Notes: generated by a model from the letters alone, not told the origin. Positions 15,763 through 25,594 are shown, counted from the stretch's first letter. The stretch is DNA of 64,000 bases from Vibrio porteresiae DSM 19223 (GCF_024347055.1 NZ_AP024896.1:1488001-1552000); one strand, 5' to 3'. Numbers and translations: made by a program.

Positions 15763-17112
15763 CTAATCCGATGGGGAAAGACGCCCCATTTCCTCTGCAA
15801 TCAGTTCTAATATTTTATCCTTTATTGCTTCACTGTTCTTTGCATCGTATACGTTACCTTGACCGACACATTGTTGCATAACTGGATAATCTGACGCGGC
15901 ATACCCAAAACCGATGGCAAACATTTTCGAAACTACATGTTCGTTTGACTGTGTACTATCGTTATATACCAATTTTTCATTAAGTTTAGATATTATGACT
16001 GAACATAATTTCCCTTTATAAATCAGAGAAGATGATATATTATCATCCGCTTTAGAATAGTTACTATCCTGTCCATCGGATAATAAAATTATCAGTTTTC
16101 TCTGATTATCACCGTCATAGGCTAAACGAGCACCACTTATTAATCCTGTATAAGAGGCTGTTCCACCCTTGGCATAAAAGTGACTTATTTCACTTTTAAA
16201 CTTACTAAAATCATCTGTTAATGGTATTTCACGAAATCTTGCGCTAACTATATCTTGCCCCCAAGAATTATTTTCTATTATTTGCTTTTCCGTCCAATAA
16301 TCATAAGCACCATAATCAAAAATTTGGGAAACAGTTGCATTGACATCTATATTTCTTCCATTCTCATAAGAATCAAAACACCAGCCTTGTTGCCTAACTT
16401 GATTCTGATGTGCTTTTTTACATATAAGATAATTATAATATTTCAAATCATTACTATCAAAAGTATACTTTTTGGTGAAAAAGTTAAAACCGGTAAAAGC
16501 GAGTTCACTTTTTAAATTTGAATGCTGATTATAATCATTTAAAGTATCTGCTACCTCTTTCATTACTTCGATTAGTTGTTGCTCTTTATTTTTATTCTCA
16601 CCAGGTAGGCGATCTTGCATCGACCCAGAAAAGTCAGCCACCAAAATAACATCTACTGCCTGTGATTGGTATTTTCTTGCTTTAGCGGAACCACCGACAT
16701 TGAGCCCATTCCCCATACTGGTAGATATTGTATCCTTCGAAAACCAGTTTTTTTGTTCAATATTAGTAGAAACCGTATACTCGAAATATTGTTCTGTGGC
16801 AGAAGTAATTTTTTCGCAATCCTGATTCTGAGAACATGGAATATTTTGTGTTTCCATTCGTATGATATCGGAATGAGGGAAATAATACCGAATGTAACGA
16901 CTTGCCAAAGCATCCCTAGATTCTTGTGAAGATTCACTTTGCCCAGCAATCGCTAATGCAGCCGCTTCTGATGCTTCTTCTATCCTAGCTTTGCTCTGTA
17001 ATGCTCTTGCTCCATCAGTTCCCAAAATAAAAACACCAAAAAGTAATGGAATCATTAGAGCAAAAAGCAACGCAGCGTGGCCTGATTGGACTCGCCTATT
17101 TCTATTTATCAT
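15763..17112 (-). CDS. Extra TadG-like pilus protein with von Willebrand A domain
   Basis: A 449-residue paralogue of the tadG gene 0.9 kb upstream. Residues 8-36 carry the TadE/G-like membrane anchor (QSGHAALLFALMIPLLFGVF), a Cys pair is near residues 93-99, and a vWA domain starts near 155 with the MIDAS motif DFSGS at 160-164. The end (KDKILELIAEEMGRLSPSD) is nearly the same as in the other two TadG proteins, while the central part (about residues 200-330) is different and very AT-rich. It lies beyond the ompA-like terminator, so it probably has its own promoter. ATG 17112 is preferred over a TTG at 17124. Role: probably an alternative surface or tip component. Confidence 0.8.
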   Translation of the reverse strand: MINRNRRVQSGHAALLFALMIPLLFGVFILGTDGARALQSKARIEEASEAAALAIAGQSESSQESRDALASRYIRYYFPHSDIIRMETQNIPCSQNQDCEKITSATEQYFEYTVSTNIEQKNWFSKDTISTSMGNGLNVGGSAKARKYQSQAVDVILVADFSGSMQDRLPGENKNKEQQLIEVMKEVADTLNDYNQHSNLKSELAFTGFNFFTKKYTFDSNDLKYYNYLICKKAHQNQVRQQGWCFDSYENGRNIDVNATVSQIFDYGAYDYWTEKQIIENNSWGQDIVSARFREIPLTDDFSKFKSEISHFYAKGGTASYTGLISGARLAYDGDNQRKLIILLSDGQDSNYSKADDNISSSLIYKGKLCSVIISKLNEKLVYNDSTQSNEHVVSKMFAIGFGYAASDYPVMQQCVGQGNVYDAKNSEAIKDKILELIAEEMGRLSPSD

Positions 17113-17291
17113 TATATCAACCAACTGAATTTACGGAGTATTTTAACAGGGTGTCGTTCGCAGCGTACTATATCGTATTTCGAATTTGAGTATATGTGAG
17201 AACAGGAGCTGACATAACAATGACACATCTTTACATAAAATTACATGGGTAGTTTAACAATAAGGAATTTGCTTAATGGCTGGACAATAAG

Positions 17292-17319
17292 AAAGGCTTA
17301 ACGTAAACGTTAAGCCTTT
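17292..17319 (-). terminator. Terminator at the end of Tad locus 1
   Basis: AAAGGCTTAACGT and its complement form a 13-bp stem with a two-base loop at 17292-17319, followed on the minus strand by TTCTTATT. It lies just after the ompA-like stop at 17343 and separates the tad operon from the extra tadG. Confidence 0.85.
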
Positions 17320-17342
17320 AAATTGTTTTAAATAAATATTAT

Positions 17343-17966
17343 TTATTGCATTACATCTTCTAACACAATTTCAACACGACGATTGAGCGCGCGACCTTGC
17401 ACAGTGCTATTGGAAGCGATTGGCTGGCTTTCCCCTCTGCTACTCGTTGTCAACGACACGTCTTTACTCTGACTCGATACAAGCTTAACCACAGATTGTG
17501 CGCGTTTTTCACCCAAGCTTTGGTTGTAAGCATCTGAGCCGATTGAGTCTGTATGTCCAACAACAGATACATTAGGTGTATGCGCTAATGTAGTCACTAA
17601 ACGAGCAAGAATCGCCTTATCAGCACCGGACAATGACTTGCTGTTAAACTCAAAATGGAAACGAGCGATACTCTGACCTTTTTGCCAATAACCTTGACTC
17701 AAAAAGTAACTCAAGCAATCGGTAGGCACTTGGTCTGGTTTTACTTGGCCAAGTAACCACTCTTGATCTGGGTTTGCAGTGATCGCAACGGTTTGTAAAC
17801 TATCGCCAGGATACATCACCAATTTTTTTGCAGTGCCACCCGTCATTTGATAACCCTGCGTATTGCCATCTTTATTACATAAATAAGAATACAGATCAGA
17901 TTCTTGGGCCAAACAGCTTGCAGAAATAACACTTGCCACCAAAGAAATTATTAATTGTTTTTTCAT
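17343..17966 (-). CDS. OmpA-family peptidoglycan-binding protein of Tad locus 1
   Basis: A 207-residue secreted protein: signal peptide MKKQLIISLVASVISASCLA, a small N-terminal domain, and a C-terminal OmpA domain from about residue 95 with NVSVVGHTDSIGSDAYNQSL and EKRAQSVVKLV, the peptidoglycan-binding Asp/Arg motif. Two Cys in the N-terminal half (YLCNKD and PTDCLSYF) are kept in the partner protein of locus 2, so a disulfide is likely. It follows tadG by 9 bp and should anchor the pilus machine to the cell wall. Confidence 0.87.
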   Translation of the reverse strand: MKKQLIISLVASVISASCLAQESDLYSYLCNKDGNTQGYQMTGGTAKKLVMYPGDSLQTVAITANPDQEWLLGQVKPDQVPTDCLSYFLSQGYWQKGQSIARFHFEFNSKSLSGADKAILARLVTTLAHTPNVSVVGHTDSIGSDAYNQSLGEKRAQSVVKLVSSQSKDVSLTTSSRGESQPIASNSTVQGRALNRRVEIVLEDVMQ

Positions 17967-17975
17967 AAAATTATC

Positions 17976-19412
17976 CTAATTTGTCTCATCTGATGGCGTT
18001 AACCGCCCCATCTCTTCTGCAATTAATTCCAAAATTTTGTCTTTGATCTCGTCACTATCGTTTGAGTCATAAACGTTATTCGTTCCAACACAATTTGTCA
18101 TGCCGGGGTTCTGACTCGCTTGATATCCAAATCCGATTGCAAATATTCGAGACTTAACCGATTCTTCAACCTCATCACCTTCACTATCGGTAACTGTCGT
18201 AGTTTGGCTATTTAGTGTGTCGGTAATATTGTCACAGAGGCCATCAGCAACTAACTCAGTTGTAACATCTTCATGCGTATTATTACCATCTGATAAAATA
18301 ATAATTAAACGCCGTGAATTATTTCCTTTATTTGCAATTTGAGCACCTCGAATCAAACCAGTATAAAATGCAGTTGAACCTTGAGGAACGAAATTATCAA
18401 TGGTGTCACTAAGCTCAGAAACATCTGACGTTAAACCCAAATTGTAATATCGAAAATGATATGTATTACTATCTGAATTTTTTGTATACATTTTCTGATA
18501 AGAATAATCTATATTATTGTATGTGCTAGCAGAAATTGTATATGGATATTGAATAATGCTAGTGGGTAAGTAGGCACTTTCATCGAAAATATTCGCCGCG
18601 CTTACAGACTGTGAATAATCAATATTTCCTAAGTCACTTGATGAAGCTCCACACCACCCATCATTAGCAGGATGGGAACTATTTTTCGCTCCAGTACACA
18701 TTAGATATGTGTAATAGGGAAACCCACTATATGTAGAACCATTCTTACTAATACTTGTTGAGTACGCACCATAGGTATAATAACCAAAGCCAACAAATGC
18801 CATGGTGTTTTTTTGTGTTCCAGTATGCTCATTGTATTCGTTAATCGTATCCGCAACGTCTGAAATTATCGATTTTAAATCCGTTACTTTTGAATTAACA
18901 CTACTGCCTGTACTTTGTAACATCGAGGACGAAAAATCCGATACTAATATAATATCGACCGTTTGCGACTGATATTTTCGTGCGGATGAATAACCACCGA
19001 CATCGGTAGAATCGCCAAAACTGGTTGATATAGTATCCTTAGAAAACCAATTCGGCTCTGATATGGTTGCAGAAACGGTATATTCATAAAAGCGATTCAC
19101 TGCATCATCTTCAGTATCGCAGGCAGAGTTATCGGCACAAGGGATATCTTCAGTGGTGATGTCTTCCATCTCCGCAAACGGAAAATAGTATTGGATATAG
19201 TTGGTCGCCATTTCATCATGAGCAGCCTGAGTTGACCCACTTTGACCCGCGACGGCTAGCACCGCTGCTTCAGATGCCTCTTCTAAACGAGCTTTGGCTT
19301 GTAACGCTCTTGCCCCATCAGTACCAAGAATGAAAACGCCGAACAATAGCGGGATCATCATGGCAAAGAGTATTGCTGCATGTCCTGATTGCTTATTACG
19401 ATGACTTATCAT
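17976..19412 (-). CDS. tadG: TadG, vWA-domain pilus protein (Tad locus 1)
   Basis: A 478-residue protein with a TadE/G-like N-terminal anchor (SGHAAILFAMMIPLLFGVF), a spacer with a Cys pair near residues 92-98, and a vWA domain from about 150 with DFSSS at 159-163 as MIDAS motif and GSTAFYTGL near 345 as second MIDAS element. The end is EEMGRLTPSDETN. In Tad systems TadG is needed for Flp pilus assembly and adherence. The insert between residues 200 and 330 is rich in Tyr, Ser and Asn and differs from the other two copies. It follows tadF by 1 bp. Confidence 0.88.
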   Translation of the reverse strand: MISHRNKQSGHAAILFAMMIPLLFGVFILGTDGARALQAKARLEEASEAAVLAVAGQSGSTQAAHDEMATNYIQYYFPFAEMEDITTEDIPCADNSACDTEDDAVNRFYEYTVSATISEPNWFSKDTISTSFGDSTDVGGYSSARKYQSQTVDIILVSDFSSSMLQSTGSSVNSKVTDLKSIISDVADTINEYNEHTGTQKNTMAFVGFGYYTYGAYSTSISKNGSTYSGFPYYTYLMCTGAKNSSHPANDGWCGASSSDLGNIDYSQSVSAANIFDESAYLPTSIIQYPYTISASTYNNIDYSYQKMYTKNSDSNTYHFRYYNLGLTSDVSELSDTIDNFVPQGSTAFYTGLIRGAQIANKGNNSRRLIIILSDGNNTHEDVTTELVADGLCDNITDTLNSQTTTVTDSEGDEVEESVKSRIFAIGFGYQASQNPGMTNCVGTNNVYDSNDSDEIKDKILELIAEEMGRLTPSDETN

Positions 19413-19413
19413 C

Positions 19414-19980
19414 TTATCGTCCTACCGCTGCAGAGCGTACTGATATCTTCGAATAATCACCCCCAATAATAGAACCAAACCAATTAGGTGATGCATAACA
19501 TAGTGTCACCTGATAAAACGTCGCAGATCTACCCCAAGAGGTTTGAAAAATAAGATCTTTGTCTGGCTTAGTCGATTGACAAGAAATATTACTTCCCTCG
19601 TGAACCCAAGAGCCTGAACCTGAGACTATGCTATCTATCTTATCGCCAGTACCATAATCACTTCTTGTGTATGCATCTAAAACAAATCCAAATTTGCTTT
19701 CATCAAAACTTGACATGGTTCTTTTTAATGAGGCGACGGTAATGGTATAAGCATTCTCTGCTTCCGTATCATCAACACTATATTCGTCTTCCCCAAATAA
19801 CTGGGTACGCTCTTTTACAATATTAACGATTGAATAAGAGAGTCGCTCCAATTTTCCTTTAATACTGAGTTTTATGATAATGTCACCACTAAATACCAGT
19901 AATAAAGAGAAGAACACTCCTACGATGGCAAATTCAACTGTAAAATTGCCTTTTCTTCTACTACAGTGCGAATTTTTCAC
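19414..19980 (-). CDS. tadF: TadF, pseudopilin-like Tad protein (locus 1)
   Basis: A 188-residue protein with a short basic leader and the prepilin-like segment GNFTVEFAIVGVFFSLLLVFSGDIIIKL (Glu at +5 after the Gly), then a globular part with a Cys pair (NISCQSTK and VTLCYASP). TadE and TadF are processed by TadV in the related A. actinomycetemcomitans system. The start is a GTG at 19980 with AGGAA 7-8 nt upstream. It overlaps tadE by 20 nt. Confidence 0.85.
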   Translation of the reverse strand: MKNSHCSRRKGNFTVEFAIVGVFFSLLLVFSGDIIIKLSIKGKLERLSYSIVNIVKERTQLFGEDEYSVDDTEAENAYTITVASLKRTMSSFDESKFGFVLDAYTRSDYGTGDKIDSIVSGSGSWVHEGSNISCQSTKPDKDLIFQTSWGRSATFYQVTLCYASPNWFGSIIGGDYSKISVRSAAVGR

Positions 19981-20500
19981 GTTGATATTCCTGGATGACT
20001 ATGGCTTCACGAGAAAACAGAGTGTTACTATCGAGAAAGTAATTAAAAATAGGTGAGGCATCATATTGAATACGATAAATAGCGATAGCCGCATTTGATG
20101 CATTACCACAGGTAGTACTATTCGACTCACTGGTATCCGTTACTTCACACGTATCATCTTCATCAACTAATTTTTCATAACTTGCAACATAACGAATGCT
20201 GTAGCTAAAATCATCAGAATCAACAACATAGCGCCACAAACTGTCACTGTTATCTATCACAGATTCAAAATCAGCCAAAAAGACATCATTAGCACTCGAC
20301 CATTCAGAAGAAACTCTCTTACTGTGTAACGCAACTTGTGAAATTGCCAAATCACCAATAGCCGACACATAAGATAGAAAACTCATTTCAACCCAAACAG
20401 CACACATTAACCAAAAAAAGAAAAAGCCCATTGCAAATTCAATTGCAGCGACACCTTTCTGCTTTTTGATACTACTACTTAGATATTGGCGTTTCATCAT
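19961..20500 (-). CDS. tadE: TadE, pseudopilin-like Tad protein (locus 1)
   Basis: About 179 residues. The leader MMKRQYLSSSIKKQKG is followed by VAAIEFAMGFFFFWLMCAVWVEM, the processed hydrophobic helix with Glu at +5. The rest is a small extracytoplasmic domain with two Cys (DTCEVTD and TTCGNAS). Start choice is between ATG 20500 and ATG 20497 after GGTGAG; a GTG at 20506 is also in frame. The gene overlaps the end of tadD, in keeping with tight coupling of tadD-E-F-G. Confidence 0.84.
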   Translation of the reverse strand: MMKRQYLSSSIKKQKGVAAIEFAMGFFFFWLMCAVWVEMSFLSYVSAIGDLAISQVALHSKRVSSEWSSANDVFLADFESVIDNSDSLWRYVVDSDDFSYSIRYVASYEKLVDEDDTCEVTDTSESNSTTCGNASNAAIAIYRIQYDASPIFNYFLDSNTLFSREAIVIQEYQREKFAL

Positions 20501-21272
20501 TCTCACCGCTATCTAAAGAAGAGTTAGAGATTAGCGAGTGAATACTCACTATTTTTACTTGTTGCAATTGGGCAAATAACTCATCCTTGTTTGCTGAATC
20601 GGATTGTCTCATCAACCTGTCAAACGCGGCTTTATCATCTAACTTGGCGTAGACCAGTGCCAGATTAGAACGAACTTTCTTCTGTGGGGCACTTTTATCG
20701 TCAACTAGTTGTAAAAGAAGATACTTTGCCGTTGCAAAGTCACCTTCAAGCATGGCAATAAGAGCAAGGTTATTTTTTACTTTTTTGTCATCACCCATTG
20801 CAGTCCGCGAAGCTAAGAACCATTTTTTGGCCGAGACAAAGTCCCCCTGATAGCTTGCTAGCACACCAAGTAAGTTCATCACCTCCGCATTATTCGCCTC
20901 TTGTTTATTTGCTCGATCTAAATATTGCTTAGCCTGACTAAAGTCGCCCTGATTAAGATAAGCACGACCAGCAAGAATATTGACATCAACAGTGACATCA
21001 TGAGTTTTTTTCAACAGAGGCTCAAGATAAAAGATGGCTGACCCATAATCATTCACTCGTTCGTAAGAATCGACAAGTTTTATGCGCGTCTTATTGTCAT
21101 CATTATCTTTGAGTTGTTTCTTATAAAACTCAATCAATTTTGGATAGTTACCACTGGTAATGAGAACTTTTTCATTTGTTTGATCAGAAAGATGTAATCC
21201 TTTGTCTTGGAGCGATGTACATCCAGATAAAGCAATGGCTAATAATAGATAACTGGATAGTTTATAGACCAT
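20475..21272 (-). CDS. tadD: TadD, TPR lipoprotein of Tad locus 1
   Basis: A 265-residue lipoprotein (LLLAIALSGC lipobox, Cys at 18) with repeated TPR helices from about residue 40 to 235: SAIFYLEPLL, AGRAYLNQGDFSQAKQYLDRA, MNLLGVLASYQGDFVSAKKWFL and NLALIAMLEGDFATAKYLL. TadD acts with the RcpA secretin like a pilotin, at the outer membrane. GAGGTTA lies 8 nt before the ATG and the gene overlaps tadC by 11 nt. Confidence 0.87.
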   Translation of the reverse strand: MVYKLSSYLLLAIALSGCTSLQDKGLHLSDQTNEKVLITSGNYPKLIEFYKKQLKDNDDNKTRIKLVDSYERVNDYGSAIFYLEPLLKKTHDVTVDVNILAGRAYLNQGDFSQAKQYLDRANKQEANNAEVMNLLGVLASYQGDFVSAKKWFLASRTAMGDDKKVKNNLALIAMLEGDFATAKYLLLQLVDDKSAPQKKVRSNLALVYAKLDDKAAFDRLMRQSDSANKDELFAQLQQVKIVSIHSLISNSSLDSGENDETPISK

Positions 21273-22131
21273 TTTGCATTAACCTCATAATCCCTGGACC
21301 GGCAATTAAAATAACGATCGGAACCATAATAAAAATAATGAGTGGAATAGACATCTTTGAGGATAACTGACCTATTTTTTCTTCCACATGAAGTAATTGC
21401 ACTTCGCGAATGTCAGCACTTAACGTTGTTAATACAGAATAAATAGAGGATCCATATTGCAAACTTTGGTTAAGCGTCATAACAAAACTGCGAATTTCAT
21501 TACTCGGAATACGTTCATACAATTCAGATAATGCTTGCTCTAATCCAACAAGACGTGCGCGTTCATCAACTTTCTTCAACATATGACTTAAATCTTTGTC
21601 GAAAGCACCAAACTCTAAGGACAAGTAGCTAACAGCGGCTTCTATCGTCATACCGGTTTGAACACAAACTGCTAATAAATCAAGCATATATGGCAACTTT
21701 GCAGAAATCACCTTCTGGAGATCTTTCTTACGTTGTGCCATATACATATCAGGACCGAGTAGCAAGACTAAGACCCAAATACCTAAAGTCATAATGATCT
21801 GTTTTTGAGTAAAATCAAACCAGTAGTAGCCAGCAGCAACGAATGCTACGCCCAAAAACAACAAACCATATTTCACTATGGAATAATATTTAGCCCAAGA
21901 GGTATCATAAATCCCCGCAGCTAAGAGTTTTTTCTCTATTTCTTCTTGACTGTTAGAAAATACTCGGTCGAAAAAGTCTGCAACTTTGGCTAATTCATTA
22001 TCATCATTCTGAGGAATATCGAGATTAAAGCGAGTCAGCTTTTTTTGTCGACGACTCTTACCCATCACAAACAATAATGAGCCAATCCCAAAACTCAGTA
22101 GTAAAAATGATAATACCATCATTATATTCAT
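21262..22131 (-). CDS. tadC: TadC, inner-membrane platform protein (locus 1)
   Basis: A 289-residue type II/IV secretion F-domain protein. An N-terminal membrane helix is followed by a cytoplasmic region, two central helices, the F-domain (LPYMLDLLAVCVQTGMTIEAAVSYL, VGLEQALSELYERIPSNEIRSFVMTLNQSLQYGSSI) and a C-terminal membrane helix (MSIPLIIFIMVPIVILIAGPGIM). It forms the platform with TadB on which the TadA ATPase acts. No strong ribosome site is seen; the gene starts 6 bp after tadB. Confidence 0.9.
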   Translation of the reverse strand: MNIMMVLSFLLLSFGIGSLLFVMGKSRRQKKLTRFNLDIPQNDDNELAKVADFFDRVFSNSQEEIEKKLLAAGIYDTSWAKYYSIVKYGLLFLGVAFVAAGYYWFDFTQKQIIMTLGIWVLVLLLGPDMYMAQRKKDLQKVISAKLPYMLDLLAVCVQTGMTIEAAVSYLSLEFGAFDKDLSHMLKKVDERARLVGLEQALSELYERIPSNEIRSFVMTLNQSLQYGSSIYSVLTTLSADIREVQLLHVEEKIGQLSSKMSIPLIIFIMVPIVILIAGPGIMRLMQNGL

Positions 22132-22137
22132 AGCAAT

Positions 22138-23067
22138 CTACTTAACACTCTTCATTAATGACCATACAATGCCAATACCAATCGCTTCGCTAATAATGAC
22201 GTAATAAAGAATGACTCGACCAGAAGCATTGAACATGACGAATTCATAGTTTTCAGGATTCAAGAATTGCAGCATAAATAAAAAAATAAACGGTATAGCA
22301 GCAACGATTTTTGCAGACGTACGAGCTTCCGAGGTCAACGCGAATTTTTTCTTTTCTACCGCTCTAGCATTAAACATCGTTCGGTTTAAACGATGCATAA
22401 TTTCTTTTAATTGCCCGCCTCGCTGCATATTGGCTCGTAGCGTGATAACAAAGAAATAGAAAGACGGGTATGGATAACGCCGACACGACTTACGAAAAAC
22501 CTCATCAGGCGTTTCTCCAAGTTGTAATCTTCGTCCCATGAGATTGAACTCTTTACCAATATCACCTTCGAGTTTATCGCCAACATACAAAATCGCATGC
22601 ATAATACTTTCACCTGAAGAAACGGCACTGGTCATCATATTGAGTGCATCAGGAAACTGCTCTTCAAATAACTTACGTTCACGGTTTTGCATCCAACGGT
22701 AGAAAAAAACAAAACCTAACAACATAAAAATCGGCACAAATAAAGTGTTGTCGGCACGAAGATAGGTACGGTTAAAAACAATCGCACCAAAGAACAATCC
22801 TGCTAATACCAGCAATAACTTAAGCTCAGGTTTTGTGCCGAGTTGCTTTTTAAAGTTCTCCCAACGTTGTTTCACGCTTTCAATAAACGAACGATCTAAA
22901 AGCGATGCAAGATCAACTGCTTGCTGATTGGTGACTAGAGAATGAACAAACTCTGTCTTATTAAACTCATTGAGATAGGAATGGCGTGAACGATGCAATT
23001 TACGCTGGTTTACCACAGCGTAGATAATGGCTGCCACACCTAACAGAATAATAAGAAGATAAATCAT
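22138..23067 (-). CDS. tadB: TadB, inner-membrane platform protein (locus 1)
   Basis: A 309-residue F-domain protein with an N-terminal helix (YLLIILLGVAAIIYAVV), a middle membrane pair near residues 85-125, the F-domain core (QFPDALNMMTSAVSSGESIMHAI, YPYPSFYFFVITLRANMQRGGQL) and a C-terminal helix. The ATG overlaps the tadA stop (ATAATG), so translation is coupled. It pairs with TadC. Confidence 0.9.
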   Translation of the reverse strand: MIYLLIILLGVAAIIYAVVNQRKLHRSRHSYLNEFNKTEFVHSLVTNQQAVDLASLLDRSFIESVKQRWENFKKQLGTKPELKLLLVLAGLFFGAIVFNRTYLRADNTLFVPIFMLLGFVFFYRWMQNRERKLFEEQFPDALNMMTSAVSSGESIMHAILYVGDKLEGDIGKEFNLMGRRLQLGETPDEVFRKSCRRYPYPSFYFFVITLRANMQRGGQLKEIMHRLNRTMFNARAVEKKKFALTSEARTSAKIVAAIPFIFLFMLQFLNPENYEFVMFNASGRVILYYVIISEAIGIGIVWSLMKSVK

Positions 23068-24350
23068 TATGCATGCTCTCCAGCTCTAAAAGCAGCCATT
23101 AATTGTTCTTCTAAACCAAAAAACTTCGCTTTTTCGACCAACACAGAACGCTGCATCAAACCCGCAGTAATGAAATTACCTCGTACCTTGCCATCCTCAT
23201 TCGCTTGGTAAGAGGGTTGAAAGCGAAATATCTCTTCCATTACCACATTACTGCCTTCTAAGCCGACCACTTCAGTAATGTTCATGACCTTACGCGAGCC
23301 ATCATGCAGACGAGAAATTTGGATGATCAAATCAACCGCACTCACAATCGTGCGACGAATTGCTTCCAGAGGCAGGTTGTTATTCGCCATCATCACCATA
23401 GATTCCACACGGGCCATTGCATCACGTGGTGTATTGGCGTGCAATGTTGACATCGAGCCATCATGACCTGTGTTCATGGCTTGGAGCATTTCAAATGCCT
23501 CTGGACCACGACATTCGCCAACAATGATACGGTCAGGACGCATACGCAATGAGTTAATTACCAAGTCACGCTGATTGATCAAACCTGTGTTTTCAATCCC
23601 GGCAGTACGCGTTTCTAGGCGCACAACGTGTGGTTGCTGCATTTTTAGCTCAGCAGCATCTTCAATGGTAATAATGCGTTCTTTCTCAGAAATATACTCT
23701 GATAACGCATTCAACATGGTTGTTTTACCAGAACCTGTACCACCAGAAATCAAAATGTTGAGTCGGCAACGCGCAGCGATCATCAGTAATTGAGCCATTT
23801 CTGGGCTCATAGCGCCAAATTCACATAGCTTTTTCAGATCAATACTGTGCTTTTTAAACTTACGAATCGATATTGCAGTCCCATCAATAGAAATTGGCGG
23901 AATAACAATATTAACGCGGCTTCCGTCAGCCAAACGTGCATCACAGGTTGGACTGGATTCATCAACTCGACGACCGACTCGACTTGCGATCCGCTTGGCA
24001 ATCGCTAACAGTTGGTTTTCATCAATAAAGCTGATCGGTGCTTTTTCAACTAAGCCATTACGCTCAATAAATACCGCATCAGGACCATTGACCATAATAT
24101 CGGTGATCGATTCGTCATCCATTAAACGTTGTAGTGGCCCTAATCCGACTAATTCATCGGTTAAACTATCCACAAACTGGTGCCTAACAACGTTAGATAC
24201 TGGAACGTCTTCGTTTTCCAGCAAAAGATTCACAGCGCTTTCGAGCTGTGACTGCAATTGCGGCCGTTCGATGCTACCGATCATTGTCGGATCCAGCGCA
24301 TCAAATATTTGCTTACGTAGTTTGACGTAAAGATCTTTAGTTCCGATCAT
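23067..24350 (-). CDS. tadA: TadA/CpaF secretion ATPase (locus 1)
   Basis: A 427-residue hexameric ATPase that powers Flp pilus extension and, in Caulobacter, retraction. An N-terminal alpha-helical part is followed by the N1 domain (ITDIMVNGPDAVFIERNG), the IRKF loop (AISIRKFKK), Walker A GGTGSGKTT near residue 205, the Asp box/Walker B RPDRIIVGECRGPEAFEML near 273 and the His box GHDGSMSTLHANTPRDA near 292. All catalytic motifs are intact. It is one of the most conserved genes between the two loci. Confidence 0.94.
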   Translation of the reverse strand: MIGTKDLYVKLRKQIFDALDPTMIGSIERPQLQSQLESAVNLLLENEDVPVSNVVRHQFVDSLTDELVGLGPLQRLMDDESITDIMVNGPDAVFIERNGLVEKAPISFIDENQLLAIAKRIASRVGRRVDESSPTCDARLADGSRVNIVIPPISIDGTAISIRKFKKHSIDLKKLCEFGAMSPEMAQLLMIAARCRLNILISGGTGSGKTTMLNALSEYISEKERIITIEDAAELKMQQPHVVRLETRTAGIENTGLINQRDLVINSLRMRPDRIIVGECRGPEAFEMLQAMNTGHDGSMSTLHANTPRDAMARVESMVMMANNNLPLEAIRRTIVSAVDLIIQISRLHDGSRKVMNITEVVGLEGSNVVMEEIFRFQPSYQANEDGKVRGNFITAGLMQRSVLVEKAKFFGLEEQLMAAFRAGEHA

Positions 24351-24355
24351 GGTAT

Positions 24356-25588
24356 TTAGGCCTTTTTAAACCACTTATTTAACCAAGATGATTTAGTTAT
24401 GGTTTTTTCACCCACAACTAAAGATGCTAGCGCTCTAATAGGTACCGATGATTTATTATTCAATTTAGCTAAGCGTTTGCCATTGAGGATTTCTTCACCG
24501 AAGTTGGAAATAAAAGGCACGATGGCATCTGGTTTAATTTCCAAAAACTTCTCTATTTCAGAAAAGGTCACTGTAGAAAACTTTTCTGGGCAAGTATGGT
24601 TAACGACGACTAATACTCGAGGGCGCTCAGACAACGGCACCTTATCTAGCAATAATTTGATACGTCCGGCATCTCTCAATGATGATACCGTCGGAGAAAG
24701 AACCAAAATAATACAGTCACTGTCGAGCCAACTGTTTTTTTCGAGATGAACTTGGCCTGATGACGCCGAGAAATCTTCAATTATAAAGTTACATTCGGTC
24801 ATCATGACATTGATTACTGAGCGGTGATACTCAGCAATCTCTTCATGCGAAAACTCTTTGGAGGTTAAACCTAATACAGAAAGTAACTCACTCTGTTTAT
24901 AGAGCAAACCACGCGCACTGGATAAGTCCACCAATTCGGTAAACGCGCCACGCTGGATACGACGTTTTTCGAATTTTTGAATCCCCAGCATAATATCGAT
25001 ATTACCGCTCGTGTAGTTATGGTCTACAACGACACAAGAGGCATGTTTTTCCTCAGAAAGCAGATAAGATAGCTCAGCCGTAATGGCCGTCGCTCCTACT
25101 CCACCCTTTGCTCCAAGAATCGATACACGCTTAGCGCGACGGTTTTGACCTGGGCCACGATTACGTTCACGGTTATCATGCACACTACGAACAAAATCAA
25201 TCAGTTCTTGTTTAGTGATTGGCCAAAACAGGTAATAAAAGCCTAGCGCCTTAAGGTTACGAATGGTTGAAATAGCATCTTCACTACCAATAACAATCAC
25301 AGAAGCATGACTTGGCAAGAGGTGACTGATACGCTCAGCATCTTTGGCGATATTCTTACTATCATTCAATTCGATAATAACAATTTCGACACTTTGTAAT
25401 CGAACGTGCTCTGCAATTTCGTCATCATTGTTCAAAAGGGTTGCCGGCTCGGCAATCCCTTCAAAACGATAAGATTCTTGAACAAGGTTTTGACAGGACT
25501 CGGTCTGGTAAAACAATACCGTCTTGATATGTTCCTGCTCTACTTCCTGCTTTTGTTTTGACTTTAGTGTGTCAACTAAATTAAACAT
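24356..25588 (-). CDS. tadZ: TadZ/CpaE, MinD-like localisation ATPase (locus 1)
   Basis: A 410-residue protein with an atypical receiver-like N-terminal domain (about residues 20-140; EIVIIELND at the place of the phosphoacceptor) and a MinD/ParA-like ATPase domain from about 155 (VSILGAKGGVGATAITAELSYLL, deviant Walker A). TadZ fixes the machine at a pole or site and works with TadA. The gene begins 6 bp after the CpaD-like lipoprotein gene. Confidence 0.88.
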   Translation of the reverse strand: MFNLVDTLKSKQKQEVEQEHIKTVLFYQTESCQNLVQESYRFEGIAEPATLLNNDDEIAEHVRLQSVEIVIIELNDSKNIAKDAERISHLLPSHASVIVIGSEDAISTIRNLKALGFYYLFWPITKQELIDFVRSVHDNRERNRGPGQNRRAKRVSILGAKGGVGATAITAELSYLLSEEKHASCVVVDHNYTSGNIDIMLGIQKFEKRRIQRGAFTELVDLSSARGLLYKQSELLSVLGLTSKEFSHEEIAEYHRSVINVMMTECNFIIEDFSASSGQVHLEKNSWLDSDCIILVLSPTVSSLRDAGRIKLLLDKVPLSERPRVLVVVNHTCPEKFSTVTFSEIEKFLEIKPDAIVPFISNFGEEILNGKRLAKLNNKSSVPIRALASLVVGEKTITKSSWLNKWFKKA

Positions 25589-25594
25589 GCTTGC

